Assembly: GCA_030847615.1 (NCBI GenBank)
Contig: JAUMIR010000002.1
Span: 119,978,309-120,042,308 of the forward strand
Source: Gambelia wislizenii
Lineage: Eukaryota; Chordata; Lepidosauria; Squamata; Crotaphytidae
Reading direction: 5' to 3'
Length of the DNA stretch: 64,000 bases
The notes beneath the pieces were generated by a model. That model saw only the letters and a program-made list of their open reading frames with translations. It was not told the DNA's origin and made no database searches. Both the position numbers and the translations under genes were made by a program. This document shows, piece after piece, positions 32,794 through 44,455 of the stretch; position 1 is the first letter of the stretch, and every line of letters begins with the position of its first letter.

Positions 32794-34439
32794 GTTCCTG
32801 AAATAGCTACATAGCCACCTACTGGAGAAGGTGCAGCCAATGATTTCCAGCATTTCCTTGGAGGTACCTTTCAAATCTATACTTTTCCAATGTTCTACTG
32901 GAAAAATCTACCAGTCAGCCTTGAAGATCTATCAGGAACCCCCATGACTCCAGTTCCTGATCTGGAATCTCTTGGTAATCTGCCCCTAAGCTTAATGCAA
33001 ACCAGAGTTGTATTCCTCACATTTGGAAAGCAAGAGCTGAAATCACATTTTCAAAATTTTCTCACTTTTTGGGGGGTGGTGATGATATTTCTGCATGTGG
33101 TTTAATCGAGAACTGAATCTTCAGTATCATAACCTGACTGGACAACTGAATCTTTGAATGCTTGATGCAGAAAATTAAAGTGTGGTAATGATCGCAAAGG
33201 AAATTGTTCCAGAAAGCCATTATTAATATGCCCAAGGGAGGACAAGGGGGAAAATTTTACTGCATTAATGTAAGTCAAACAACTGGAGAGAAATAACTTT
33301 TGGAGAGCTTCTGTGTAGGAAGCATTTTCAAATCTGCAATACTAGAAAATTCTTCATAGTGATAACACAGCTGAGGATGTAGCCCTGACTGTCTGCTGCT
33401 GCAGATAAAGACATCCTATTACAGAGTAATGAGAAGGAAAATACTCGTAAGAGTGAGTATAAGGGTTGGCAGCAAACAGTGTGTGACCCTCACTGTATGC
33501 CAAAGAGCCACAGTGTGAACTTCTACTCCTTGTCTTATTTGCTTTCTCCCTCTTTAGAAGCCAGTACATTGGACGAAAGGGGGTGGGGAGAGAAGGGAGA
33601 TCAAATTATTAAGATGCATGCTGTAATTTCAGTCACAGAGAAAAGGTGGCAATTTCAAAAGCATTCATAATAACAGGATAGAAAATGAAAAGCAAAACAA
33701 GTAATAATGAGATTTTTATTGTATAAGGTTATTAATGAGCAAGGATACTGCTGTGAGCAAATGAATGCTCCAAATTTTTTCGCAGGGTCTGATAGCACTT
33801 TTTGGAAACAGGTTAACAACAATCTGTATTAGCAACAGGAAGGAACCAATGCAGAATATATTTTAGAACCCACGTAAGAGTTCCTGATATTCTGAATGAC
33901 AGGCGCATGTGAAAGGATGTGATTGGTGGAGTGAGGGTGGGGAACACCACAGCGAGCCAGATAAGTGCTTTTGAAGTACGGAGAATGAAATGAAACAAGG
34001 CAAAAGCCTGAACAAAACTGCACAAGTACTAGCTGGAGAATAATAGTGCTATTACAAAAGTGACGTAGAAAAGAACAAGAGGAAGCCACAAGTGACGCAG
34101 AGTAAAATGTGTTCACTTCAAGCACTCTGGAGAGCTCACAAGTGTGGGAGCCACAATAAAGATCAAGTGTAAGTCACTGTGCCACCGAAAAGGTGGTCAG
34201 AATGGCCACTAAATGTCAGGCCACTAAATGTCAAGGAGGCAAAAAAATTATCAAATCAGCATGACACTGCAATCTAGTATGAACTGGGTAAAAACAAGCA
34301 GGGTGGTGGCAGTGGTGGTCATGATGATAATGATGATGATAACAATGCCCCTTTTTTCTTGTTTTCTTATCAAGAAAGCAGGGATATGCTGCCTTGGAAC
34401 ATGGAAGTTGGATTCTGTTGCCATAAATAATAGTCACAG
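32794..34439. other. Unclassified; possible LTR remnant at 33,900-34,170
   Basis: A frame at 32,890-33,105 (NLPVSLEDLSGTPMTPVPDL) looks protein-like but has no domain or splice context. At 33,900-34,170 an AATAAAG signal (34,155) follows GC-richer sequence, in a texture like an LTR, but I found no TG...CA ends or target duplication. A 17-bp tandem duplication (GGCCACTAAATGTCA twice) lies at 34,203-34,236. Confidence 0.3.
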
Positions 34440-34720
34440 ACAAAGCTATCTCCTATTAATTCATTAATCCTCCTTTTAAAGCTTTTCTAAGATCACTGCC
34501 ATTGTCAGCTCTTATGGCAATTCATCCCTTGATTACTACTTATGTGAAGAATTGGGTTCTTTTTCCTGATTTGAAATATGCTGCCAATTTGGATTACATT
34601 AGTATTTGCTGGAGCTAATAAATAATTTCCCATTCATCTTATTATGTTTCCCACGCACCTACCCAAAGTTTCATATCTCCCCCCAAATTTTGTGTTAGCT
34701 GTCAATTTGGCTACTTGTTC
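34440..34720. other. Candidate conserved non-coding element
   Basis: Single-copy-looking AT-rich sequence with TAATTCATTAATCC, GGATTACATTAGTATTTGCT and GCTAATAAATAATTTCCC. No repeat or open frame. Inference from texture only. Confidence 0.2.
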
Positions 34721-34859
34721 ATTCTCACTCTAGCTCAAACTGGATCATGCAGTGAACTGAAATGACATGCTAGAAACTAGATCTGTCAGGTTAAATATGG
34801 GGGCAAGGCTCCTGTATCTTTAATAGTTAACAGATACTGGAGCAAGAAAACATAGCATA

Positions 34860-35366
34860 ATAGATTTTCCTTGGTTTTTTTCCAGGCTGCGAGGCCGTGT
34901 TCTGGAAGAGCTTACTTCTGACGTTTTGCTTGCATCTGTGGCTGGCATCTTCAGAGAATGGTTGGGTAGGAGTGTGTGTGGAGTTTATATACTGTGAACC
35001 CTTGTTGGGGAGTATATGTGAATTTGTGTATTTGAATGGTTAGTTTCTGGGTATAGAAATGCAAAGCTCGTTAGTGTCTGCTTGGCTAATGGTTGGTTGA
35101 TGGGCCATTATCTGCTGGGAATCCTCCTGTCCCTGGGTGGAATTCCTTTGTAAATGTTGAGTTTTGATTCTATTGTTTTTCAAAACTGGAAGCCAGATTT
35201 TGTTTACTTTTAGGGTTTCTTCTTTCTTGTTGAAGTTGTCCAGGTGTCTGTGGATTTCAATAGCTTCTCTGTGCATTCTGACATGATAGTTGTTGGCCTG
35301 GTCCAGAATTTCTGTGTTGTTAAATAACATTTTGTGTCCAGGTTGGTTGCAGCACACATGGACATC
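34860..35366 (-). mobile_element. Penelope-like element, 3' end
   Basis: The minus-strand frame (35,357-35,040) reads PGHKMLFNNTEILDQANNYH, HREAIEIHRHLDNFN and NKIWLPVL, the C-terminal part of a Penelope GIY-YIG endonuclease; the glutamate of REAIEI and the asparagine of NFN are the conserved late residues of that fold. Downstream on the minus strand is CCATTCTCTGAAGATGCCAGC CACAGATGCAAGCAAAACGTC, which matches the CTGANGA core of the hammerhead-like motif of Penelope elements (the GAAA box is mutated). It ends at CCAAGGAAAATCTAT. 5' truncated. Confidence 0.75.
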
Positions 35367-35985
35367 TCTGTCTTCTGTACTTCTCAGAGAATACTGTGAA
35401 AGTAAATACAGCTATACATGCTTTGCAGCTGTTTATGTTTTTTGTAATCTAGCCACAGAAGGTGCCACTATCCTGGTTGGCAATTAGAAAGCCAAGTGTC
35501 CTTCAAAAACCGAAAGAAAAATAAATGCCCCCCTTTCTCTCTCTCTCTCACCACATCAAGTCTGTGAAACGGGGTGAGCAAGACTGAAGTGTGCCCTGAA
35601 CAAGAAGAAATGTCCTCTTGATGGTATGTTCCAATCTAGGTCTCACCTCCCACTTGTGATTGTCCCTATGGAGAAGGCAGAAAAGGATGGGATAAATGGT
35701 GAGAGGCCAGGGAGAAGAAGGATCCATCTCCATGATCCAACCTGTGTTTCTCCATCCTGTCAAGTTGTTTTGAGAAACAGTGAGGGGAAGGTGGAGGCAG
35801 AGAATGTTGGCAGCAGGGAAGTGGGCAGATGGCTCTGCTTAGGAAGCTGGTGTTGCCAAGTATCACTTGCTCACTGCTCTAGAACCAGCTGGTTCTACTC
35901 CGTATGTGAGTTTAATGGATAAATTGCTCTCCCCACTCTCGTATTACTGAGTTCCTGTCGTATGAGGATGCCCACTACTTTTTAA
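35367..35985. other. No identifiable feature
   Basis: Contains a short CT microsatellite (35,535-35,552). Overlapping frames on both strands lack domains. Confidence 0.35.
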
Positions 35986-36101
35986 GCACTTGGAAGGTTA
36001 CTGTTTGGGACGACAACTTTCAGAATCTCCTAGGCAGTAGTTATGCTGACTGAAGACTCTTAGGAATTGTTGTCCAAAAAAGTAACTTTTCCAAGCTCTG
36101 T
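35986..36101. mobile_element. Short palindromic MITE (CTTGGAAAAGTTACTT type)
   Basis: Arms 35,987-36,030 and 36,055-36,100 are inverted: CACTTGGAAGGTTACTGTTT GGGACGACAACTTTCAGAAT versus ATTGTTGTCCAAAAAAGTAA CTTTTCCAAGCTCTG. This is a full short copy of a common lizard foldback-type MITE. Confidence 0.75.
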
Positions 36102-36639
36102 GTGTATCAATTACTCTCAATCTCTTTATCATTATGGATTTAGGTAGAACATACAGTCTCAGGTAATAATCTATGGCAATGCCCCTGAACGGCTGGCCCA
36201 CTTCTCATGTTAACAGTTGCACTCTCAAATTGCACCTGTGCCCAGAAATACTCATATACGCACAACAAAAAACAGTCAATTTGTCAGAAAGGAATGAAAC
36301 TCAAATGCACTGTACATTGTCCATTCTGCAAAGCTCACCTCCCTCCAAAAGGAAGTATCTATTGGCAGGTGGGGTTATGGACTCATAGCAGAGACACAAC
36401 TGAGATGCTCTGCTTTCTGACCGGAAATATATGTTCTCAAAATGAATTACACAGCCCATCATTTATGAAAGAACAGGCCTATCTAGTAAAATGAAAATCA
36501 TTTTTTAAAATTTAGATCAGTTCACTTTTTGAATTAACAATACCGTAACTATGAGCACCACTGTTGTTAAAATAAGCCAGATTCCAGTCCTAGAACTGTG
36601 CTGCTACATCAGTGCCAAGAGCCATCATCTGATGAAAAC
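36102..36639. other. No identifiable feature
   Basis: Unclassified sequence; two overlapping plus frames (36,173-36,494) have no recognisable domain. Confidence 0.3.
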
Positions 36640-36965
36640 ACATTTCTCACCACCCTATTTTCACCCATCATCACTGAAATTAATTTGAAACCAGCTGTCA
36701 GTGCTGAGGGGGGAAAAAGCTCTGGGCTCATTTATTTCAAGATGTAAACCAAGTTATGCCTCTCTCTTTCTCTCCTTCCCCTTTGCTTTTCTGGCTGTTC
36801 TGTATTTAACCTATACATTGATATAGTCAACAAATGCCCACTGGCATTTAACCTGTGCATTAGTAGTGAAAATAAAGCTCCAACTCAGCAATTGTTATCA
36901 TTTGCTAATGCATGGCACATACAATTGTAATTAAGAAAAATAAAACTGCTCTTGCAGTTTGGATC
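36640..36965. other. Candidate conserved non-coding element
   Basis: AT-rich, repeat-free stretch with GAAATTAATTTGAAACC, TTTGCTAATGCATGGCAC and ACAATTGTAATTAAG, a high density of homeodomain/octamer-like sites. Inference only. Confidence 0.25.
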
Positions 36966-37689
36966 AACATCATCACTTCATTACTTACATCCTGTTCCAA
37001 CCATGAGGCCGTGTTACAATGACATAGGTTGTACTATCCCAGTATTTTAGAAGTGACTCTAATGTATACTACTTCTGTAATAGCCATTTTCCCAAGCCAA
37101 AATTAGTTACTGCAAATCCTACTATGCACTTCCAGACTATACAACTTTACCTCTTACATCTGACTTGCTTCCTCTACATTATTCTTGTCTTTCCAAGAGT
37201 CACTTCTGAATGCTAATCCTCAATGCTTGCTATTCATCTCATTGACTCCCACCACCTGCAGTTTTGCTAATGCCCCTCCATTCCAATCTGTAAGGTTTCT
37301 GACTATTCATCAAGGCATGGTAGTGACAGGTAGAAAGGCTACTTCAATCATTACTCCTTCCCCAGGCAATAAAGAATTACTCACTGACTTGGTTGGTTGC
37401 TCTCCTGCTAGGGTATTCATTTTCAAGACAACTGTTAGCATGCCTTTTGGTGGCCCAGTTATAGGAGCTACTCTGCTGACGGAGGTGGGCCAAAGGCACA
37501 ACCAACTCTCTTGCTTCAGTATAAGGGACCTGATTGATCCAAACCCTCCTACTTCTGGGGATGATGCTACCAAATGAGCTCCTTTTCATCCTCTGCCTTG
37601 TTGTGTGAGGCAAGGAGCATCACACTCTGAGCAAGACTACTGGCAGCACACTGTAGTTCTGAAGCCCAGGAGGCCCCACTGTCTGAATT
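36966..37689. other. Unrecognised open region
   Basis: The plus strand is open from 37,185 to 37,577 (130 codons, no ATG at the start). Two minus frames overlap it, the usual sign of a stop-poor non-coding stretch. I recognise no domain. It lies just upstream of an L2-like 3' end and may be a degraded transposon part. Confidence 0.3.
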
Positions 37690-37984
37690 GCTGTGGGTAA
37701 CATAGAGAAAGAGAGCCTTCTTCAGTGGTGGCTTCTCAACTTTGAATTGTCTGCTCCAGGGAGCCCTGTCTGACTGACAACATCATCACTACCACTTGGG
37801 CACCAGGCAAAAACAATAATGTTTCCCCAGCCTTTTAAGAACTGCTGTGTTATTTTTTTAAACTTGAAGCCGGTTGATTTTATTATCTATCTCTTTGAAC
37901 AAACTGTTGCTATTTTATTTTGTTGCGTTAGTTTGTAGGCTTTATTATTTTCTGTTTCTTACTGTACTTTCATCATTTATTGCA
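37690..37984 (+). mobile_element. L2-type LINE 3' region
   Basis: GAGAGCCTTCTTCAGTGGTG GC...CAGGGAGCCCTGTCTGACTG and a T-rich 3' UTR resemble other L2-like ends here. The tail is cut off by the Ingi/Vingi-like insertion at 37,985. Confidence 0.45.
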
Positions 37985-38899
37985 GAATCACAGGATAATC
38001 TGAAGAAAACGGAAGTTCTTTACCAGCCTGCACCACAGGACGAACATCACCATCCCCACATTGCCGTAGGCAACGCTGTGCTTAAGTCTGTTCAGCAGTT
38101 CACCTACCTGGGAAGCATCATCTCCTCAGATGCCAAGATTGGCAAAGAGATCGATCAAAGATTAGCAAAGGCACATAGCGCATTTGGAAGACTTTACAAA
38201 AGAGTCTGGAGTAATAAACACCTGAGGCGAAACACAAAAATCAGTGTGTATAGAGCCATTGTACTGTCTATTCTCCTTTATGGGTGTGAAACATGGGTGA
38301 CTTATCGCCACCACTTACAACTCCTCGAACGCTTCCATCAGCGTTGTTTATGCACAATCCTAAATATACACTGGACTGACTATGTGACGAATGTTGCTGT
38401 CCTTGAGCAAGCAGGGATCACCAGCACTGAGGCCATGATATTAAGAACACAGCTGCACTGGGCAGGGCATGTTTCTAGGATGGAGGACCATCACCTCCCC
38501 AAAATAGTATTCTACAGTGAACTCGCCACGGGTCAGTGTAAGAGGGGCGCGCTCCAAAAAAGCGATACAAGGACTCCCTGAAACAACACCTCAGGCTCGG
38601 CCAAATTGATCACCAACAATGGTCCGCCCTGGCCTCACATCGGGAGGCATGGAGACACACTATCCACAATGCTGCAGCCTTATTTGAGAACTCACGCCGA
38701 ACAAGTCTTGAAGAGAAATGACAATGCAGAAAAAATCACAACCCGGAAACATCACCCAAGGACACCTTCTGCTGTGCTTTCTGCATCTGGACTTGTTTAT
38801 CTCGGATTGGCCTTTTTAGTCATCAGCGCGCTTGCAGAAAGCGCGGGATGAATCCTTCCTGAATCTTCGTTTGCTTAGAGAAGCCAGAGATAGATAGAT

Positions 38900-38936
<37 letters not shown>

Positions 38937-38940
38937 GACA
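37985..38940 (+). mobile_element. Ingi/Vingi-like LINE, longest copy
   Basis: The last ~950 bp of a non-LTR retrotransposon. The frame runs to 38,581, shifts, and continues at 38,606-38,851. Recognisable blocks are the thumb/connection region (QQFTYLGSIISSDAKIGKEI, about 38,095), LSILLYGCETW (38,265), a histidine-rich segment (YRHHLQLLERFHQRCL), TILNIHWTDYVTNVAVLEQ, ILRTQLHWAGHVSRMED, then a basic tail and a C-terminal Cys/His motif (SGLVYLGLAFLVISA in the shifted frame). It ends in the TTCGTTTGC hairpin region and a (GATA)(GAGA)(GACA) microsatellite tail (38,890-38,940). One frameshift near 38,560 breaks it. Confidence 0.75.
38890..38940. repeat. GATA/GAGA/GACA microsatellite tail
   Basis: Compound tetranucleotide run directly after the LINE 3' end. 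The other copies end in GAGA-type runs at the same place (23,935; complement at 55,078), so the microsatellite is part of, or seeded by, the LINE tail. Confidence 0.7.
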
Positions 38941-38955
38941 GGATCCTCCTTTGTT

Positions 38956-41900
38956 TTTTTTTTTTTTTTAAGATTTTATTTGGATCAATTCATGAGTCAA
39001 CATAGAAACAATAATGTCTCACAAACAAATGAACATTCAATGACAAAAATAGTCAGGATGGTTACAAATAGTAAGAAAGGACAACCTGTATAGTCCAGGG
39101 TACAGCAGGTACATGTTTTGTATTTCTTCACTTTCATAGATGAGTCTAAGTAAGAACAGTCGATGATATTGTGGAAGTTGCAGAGGGAACAGTAGAGTTG
39201 AGCAGCACATCCTTCCAGAACGGGAGCTGGGATCCTGGGGGTCTTGGGCATTGGCTTGTATTGTTTACATATTGTATTAAAATAAACCAGTCCTCTTCAA
39301 AAGTAGTAGCTGGCACGTTACCATTATATAGCTTGGTCATATAGGCCAGTTTCTCAGAGAGCCAAGTGGACCAAACCCTTTCCCACCATCCCTGTATGGA
39401 AAACAATCCAGTTTTCCAGTGCTTGGCTATCTTGGTCCAGGCTAAAAGGAACCAATATTTTCCTGTACTTTAAGGTGCTGTTCCTGCCAGTATAAATTGT
39501 TAAGAGCAAAAGAGCAGGACAAAAGTTGATAGACTGTTATGTGATGGAGGAGAGATAATATAACACCTATTCCAAAAATTTTGTACTGATGGACATTCTA
39601 CCCACATATGCAAGTAGGAGCCGATTACACTGCAACCTCGCCAGCAATTAGGGGACATGGACTTGGTCATTCTGGAGAGTTGCAGCAGGGTAAGATACCA
39701 TTTATGAATGATTTTCAGTATCCCTTCTCTAATAGCTACTGAATGTGATTTGTAAGGGGGAGAGGACCATATACGTGTCCACTCAGATTCTGAAAGCATA
39801 GTGTTAACGTCAGACTGCCAGACCGTTCGCATGAGATCACCTTCTCCATATTGATGACCAAGTATGGACTTATATATAGTTGCAGTCAAACCTTTGTTTA
39901 GGAAGTTAGGGATAGCACAAGCGGCTTTGTAAAAGGTGAGTGATCAAGGGTATTCTCCTTGTGCGGCCAAGCGGGATAAAAATGTCGTGGTTTGGTGAAG
40001 CTGGAGCCAATTGAGACAAAATGGAGAGAGCGTGGCCAAAATGTCTTGCATTGATTTAGGTTTTCCACCTTCAAATAGGTCCCTCATGCGATGGATCCCA
40101 TGCTGTTTCCAGGCCTCATACTGAAGGAATTTATCTGGGGCCATAAAGCTGGGGTGTAGCAAAAATGGCTGAATTGGGGATGGATTCGGGGCCAAGACTG
40201 GCATCCATTTTTGCCATATAGAAAGAGAGATAGCAAGAAAAGGGTGGGCTATTAGTGTAAGTGTATGTGGCGGAACAGAGGAGTATAAATATATGCAGTG
40301 TTCAGGTGATAAATCCTTGAGTTCAATTTCAACCCATCTTGTTTGGAAGTTTTCTTTGAGTAATTGAGTGAATTGGGCCATTTGAAAAGCATGGAAGTAT
40401 AAGGTAAGGTCAGGGATCACTAGGCCGCCCTTCTTGGAGTCCTTAAGCCTCGCAGATTTTGGGAAGCATGGTCGTTTTGTCTCAAAGACAAACTGAGTAA
40501 TCATATTTTGCCAAATTTTGAATCTTGAAGGGGTGGGGGACATGGGGATGGTTTGAAAGAGGAAAAAGAGAGGTGGTGTCAGGAACATCTTGATTAGGGC
40601 AATCCTACCCAAAAGAGAGAGTCTGAGGGACTTCCACACCTTCAACTTGGTAGTCACCCAGTTAGTGATATGATTGTAATTTCTTGGAATGAGCTGGTGT
40701 AAATCCTTGGTGAGCATAATACCTAAATATTTGAAGCCAGATGGTTTAACTTGCAAGCCAGTAAGAAGACGCCATGCAGTCTGTTGCTGGGGTGTAGCAT
40801 TGATACAAAGCATGTTTTGAAAGATTTTGAAAAATTGACTTTAAAGCCAGAGTATTGTCCAAAGTATTCTATGATATTTTTCAATGATGGAAAAGACAAT
40901 TCTGGACATGTCAATGAAAGTAAGATATCATCTGCATATAGGGCAATTTTATAGTGGTGATTCTTAATGCGAAGGCCCATGATCTCCTGGTTGTTGCGGA
41001 TGAGAATTGCAAGGGGCTCAATCATGATGGCAAACAGCAATAGGGAAAGTGGGTATCCTTGCCTAGTGCCGTAAGATAGTGTAAATGGGGAGGAATCAAT
41101 GCCATTGACAAGGACCATGGCATGTGAATGGGAGTAGATGTCGAGGAGGGCATTCCTAAATTTGGGGCCAAAATTCATAGCGCTAAGGAATTCAAAGAGA
41201 TAAGGCCATTCTAACCTATCAAAAACTTTTAAAAGTATCTAATGAGAGAAGGGCCATGGGCATATGTGACTTATTGGCATGATAGATTACATTAAGTGCC
41301 CTGCAGATAGAGTCTGAGATGCGTTGCCCTGGCATGAATCCAGCCTGGTCAGGATCAATATATTCAGAAATGAAAGAGTTGATATGGGAGGCCATAATTG
41401 AAGTACATAATTTAGCATCCTGATTAAATTAAGCAATAGGCCGAAAAGATGTAGGTTCAGCATTTATTTCTGTAGTTTTTGGAACAGGGATAATTCTAGT
41501 TAGGTTCCAGCTGGCTGGTACCGGTTTGTGGTCCAGAATGCCATTAAAGAGTTTAAGAAGATGTGGGGCTAAGTGTTCGAAAAAAAGTTTATAAAATTCT
41601 CCTGAATACCCATCTGGGCCAGGTGATTTACCTGGGTTTAATTTACATATTGCCAATTTCAGCAATTCCAAGTGGATGGGTTTATCTAAAAGTGCAGAAT
41701 GCGAGTCAGATAATTTTTTCAATGGGAGTGATTCTATAAGTGTATGTATATCAACATCTGGTGGTAGTTTAGATGTGTACAAACTGGAGTAGAATTGCTA
41801 GAAGGCATTTGATATATCTTCTGGGGATGTTAGTACCCTGCCAGTGGGTGAGGTGAGAAGAGACTATTTTTTTTAGATGCTTTTCGTTTGATTGCTCTTG

Positions 41901-43510
41901 CAAGGAGACGTGAATTCTTGTCGCCAAATTCATAATAGTAAGCCCTAGTATACTGAAGGGCGGCTTGGGTCTTTCTAGTATCAAGGGCCAGAAGTTCAGC
42001 CTTGTATTTTTGCAGCTGTGCAAAAACCAAAGGATCTGATGTTAATTTACGGTTGTGTGAGGTTTGGTGTATTTTCAGCAGGAGTGATTGTCTGATTTGG
42101 TGTTTAAGTCTTTTTTGGGTAGCTCCTTCCTTTCTCAATTCTCCACGGAGCACTGCCTTCAAAGTATCCCAAAGCAGGGCATCTGACACCTCTGGGCCCT
42201 CATTTTCCTGATAGAAGTGAGCCATAACTTCTAGGATGTGTTTCTTAAAGTTGTCATTTACTAGCAAAGAGGGGTTAAATCTCCAGAGACGTGTTCTGTG
42301 GTGAGCTAGGCCTAATTTCCATGTCAGCGTTTAGGGGTGCATGGTCGGAATGAATAATGGGATGTATCTGCACTTCAATTTCTTGTGAGAGTAATGGTTG
42401 AGAAACAAAGAAGTGGTCAATTCTGGAGTAAGAGCAGTGTGCATTGGAGTAAAAAGAGTAATCCTTTTCAAATGGGTGTAGTAATCTCCAGGCATCCACT
42501 AGGCCTGCCTTTGCAATTATATTGGAGAGTTCTGTAGTCGGGATATGTCATGAGTGTGGAGGATAAGATCTGTCAAGTTGTTGGTGTAGGATCTCATTGG
42601 AGTCTATATTGCCCGTAGCAACACTATCTAGGGTGTGCAGAAAAGAAGACATAAATTCACATTGATTTTGATTAGGAGAGCAGTAAGTGCCCAAGGTGGC
42701 AAGCTGGCAGGCTATAGTGCCGGTGAGAATGAGAAACCAGCCTTGTGGATCCCGGATTGTGGTATTTGGTTGGAAGGGGCAGGAGTTACGGAATAAGATG
42801 GCTATTCCTCTGGATTTTTTGGAATTGCCTATAGCATATTGTTGGTCATAAGTCGATGTAGGGAGGACAGGATCTGTGCCCTTCCGATGAGTTTCCTGAA
42901 GAAAGATAATGTCTGCATTAAATTGTTTAAAGTATCTTACAATACGTGCCCATTTTGGAGCAGATCCTAGCCCCTTCATATTAAGTGAGGCTATCCAGAA
43001 GGAGTGTTAAAAAGCTGTGAGGTCAAATCTGCGTAAAGCTAATACATGAGGAATTGTGTGAAAGAGAAGATTTTTGGTTTGCGTCCAAAGGATCTACATG
43101 GAGAAGATAGGGGTAATAAGTCTGAATACAGATGTAGTGCTGGTGGTATGCCAGCAGTCCTGACTACAATAAGAACGAAGAACAGGAGTCTAACTGGGGG
43201 AATAACAAACATGGGGAGCATCAGAAGAGGAGCCCTCAGGTGTATTGCGGGGCTCAGTCGAGATAGCCAATACACGATCTCCTCTGGAGTGGGGGGTTCT
43301 GAACAAGAACATGTAATATACGGTGACTGGACCTCATCTGTTAAAGTAAACATGAAAAGGTAGGAGGGCTCAGGGTAAAGGAATGGCAAGAGAGTTATCT
43401 AAAGCTATCAGGGAGCAAGGGAAGAGGGAATGCCCCAGGTGGCAGAGCAGAAGAGTTCCGGAGGTGGTCCGTTGTTGAGGGCCCAGGGGAGGGAGCATAG
43501 AATATGAACC
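38956..43510 (-). mobile_element. L1/Tx1-group LINE, long relic
   Basis: The minus strand carries a poly(A) tail (poly-T at 38,956-38,971), a 3' UTR, and nearly all of an ORF2 from an N-terminal endonuclease to a C-terminal Cys/His region. About 500 bp of further upstream sequence (43,000-43,510) may be the ORF1-ORF2 spacer. ORF1 is absent, so the copy is 5' truncated. It abuts a TA-flanked MITE at 43,519. The poly(A) tail and the L1-type domain order support L1; the EPLA-IR-N motif after G-RQG-PLS is closer to Tx1-like L1s of fish, frogs and lizards than to mammalian L1. Confidence 0.85.
39500..42990 (-). pseudogene. L1/Tx1 ORF2 relic (endonuclease and reverse transcriptase)
   Basis: In order on the minus strand: apurinic-type endonuclease (ADIIFLQETH near 42,900; YSRIDHFFVS and SDHAPL near 42,340-42,420), a linker, reverse transcriptase (LNPGKSPGPDGYSGEFYKLF near 41,630; GTRQGYPLS near 41,070; YADD at 40,928-40,939), and C-terminal domain (LRLSLLGRIALIKM near 40,610; CWRGCSVIGSYLHMWVECPS near 39,640, the Cys/His region). 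The protein nicks target DNA and primes cDNA synthesis there. At least five frame breaks separate the blocks (around 42,500, 42,270, 41,800, 41,400 and 39,940), so it is inactive; the catalytic motifs themselves remain readable. Confidence 0.85.
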
Positions 43511-43518
43511 TAAATGTA

Positions 43519-43850
43519 CAGTTGCCCCTCCACATTCACGGCTTTAACATTTGCAGTTTTGATTATTCATGGTTTTTGGGAGCCCCCCCCCCGCCCTCCC
43601 AAAAGTGGCAACGGGACTTTAGAAGCCTGGTCACCGCTTTTGTGAAGGCAGGTGGGGGAAAGAGAGAAGCAGCGACAGGGCATTAGAAGCACGCGTCGCT
43701 GCTTCTGGGAGGGTGAGGGGTGGAGAGAAGCAGTGACAGAGATTTAGAAGCCCCTGTCGCTGCTTCTGGGAGGGTGAAGGGTGGAGAGAAGCAGCGACAG
43801 GGCTTTAGAAGCCCCGTCGCTGCTTCTGGGAGGGTGGGAGGGAGGAGTTG
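43519..43850. mobile_element. TA-flanked MITE, partial, with 63-bp palindromic array
   Basis: Begins CAGTTGCCCCTCCACATTCA after a TA (43,517-43,518), then TTTGATTATTCATGGTTTTT GGGAGCC, the same end (end A) as at 59,523. Three 63-bp units follow (starting near 43,660, 43,723 and 43,786), each with an inverted pair GAAGCAGCGACAGGGC / GCCCCGTCGCTGCTTC. The opposite terminus (end B) is missing. Confidence 0.7.
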
Positions 43851-43940
43851 CAACACATATGCAAGGTGCTGTACCACATATATGCATATGAGTTGCAACA
43901 CATATGCAAGGTGCTCTACCACACACATATATATCTCCAT
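43847..43940. repeat. 45-bp tandem duplication
   Basis: GTTGCAACACATATGCAAGG begins at 43,847 and again at 43,892; two units, AT-rich, between the two MITE copies. Confidence 0.6.
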
Positions 43941-43945
43941 ATATA

Positions 43946-44455
43946 CAGTTGTCCCTCCACATTCACGGGGGTTAGGGCCATGAGACCCCCGCGAATGTGA
44001 AAAATCCGCGCATAAAAACTAGGTCACGCCACTGCTCTCCCTCCCCTCCAGGAGCAGCGAAGGGGCTAGCTGAGCCTCGTCGCTGCTTCCTCCCACCACC
44101 TCCCGCCACCCCAGGAGCAGTGACGGGGCTTGGCAAGCCTCATCGCTGCTTCCCCCCACCCTCTCCCACTCCCCGAGGAGCAGCGACGGGGCTTGGCAAC
44201 CTCGTTGCTGCTTCCTCCCACCCCCTCCTGTCCCCCCAGGAGCAGCGACGGGGCTTGGCAAGCCTCGTCGCTGCTTCCTTCCACCCCCCCGCCCCCCCCG
44301 GAGCAGCGACGGGCTTGGCAAGCCTCCTCGCTGCTTCCTCCCACCCACTCCCGCCCCCCTAGGAGCAGTTTTTTAGATGGCGGGGGGGGGGGCTCCCAAA
44401 AACGCGAATAGTCAAAACCATGAATCTTAAAGTCGTGAATGTGGAGGGGCAACTG
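43946..44455. mobile_element. TA-flanked MITE with 63-bp palindromic array
   Basis: Complete copy in reverse relative to its neighbour. Left end CAGTTGTCCCTCCACATTCA then CGGGGGTTAGGGCC...GCGAATGTGAAAAATCCGCG (end B); right end the complement of end A, finishing GAATGTGGAGGGGCAACTG. TA flanks both sides (43,944-43,945 and 44,456-44,457), as expected of Tc1/mariner-pogo targets. Inside are about five 61-64-bp units (starts near 44,049, 44,112, 44,176, 44,239 and 44,299). Each contains AGCAGCGACGGGGCTTGGCA and its inverted partner CCTCGTCGCTGCT. No transposase. Confidence 0.8.

Noticed and set aside
37185..37577. 130-codon plus-strand frame
   Set aside because: No ATG start, antisense frames equally open, no domain; kept only as an unrecognised region.
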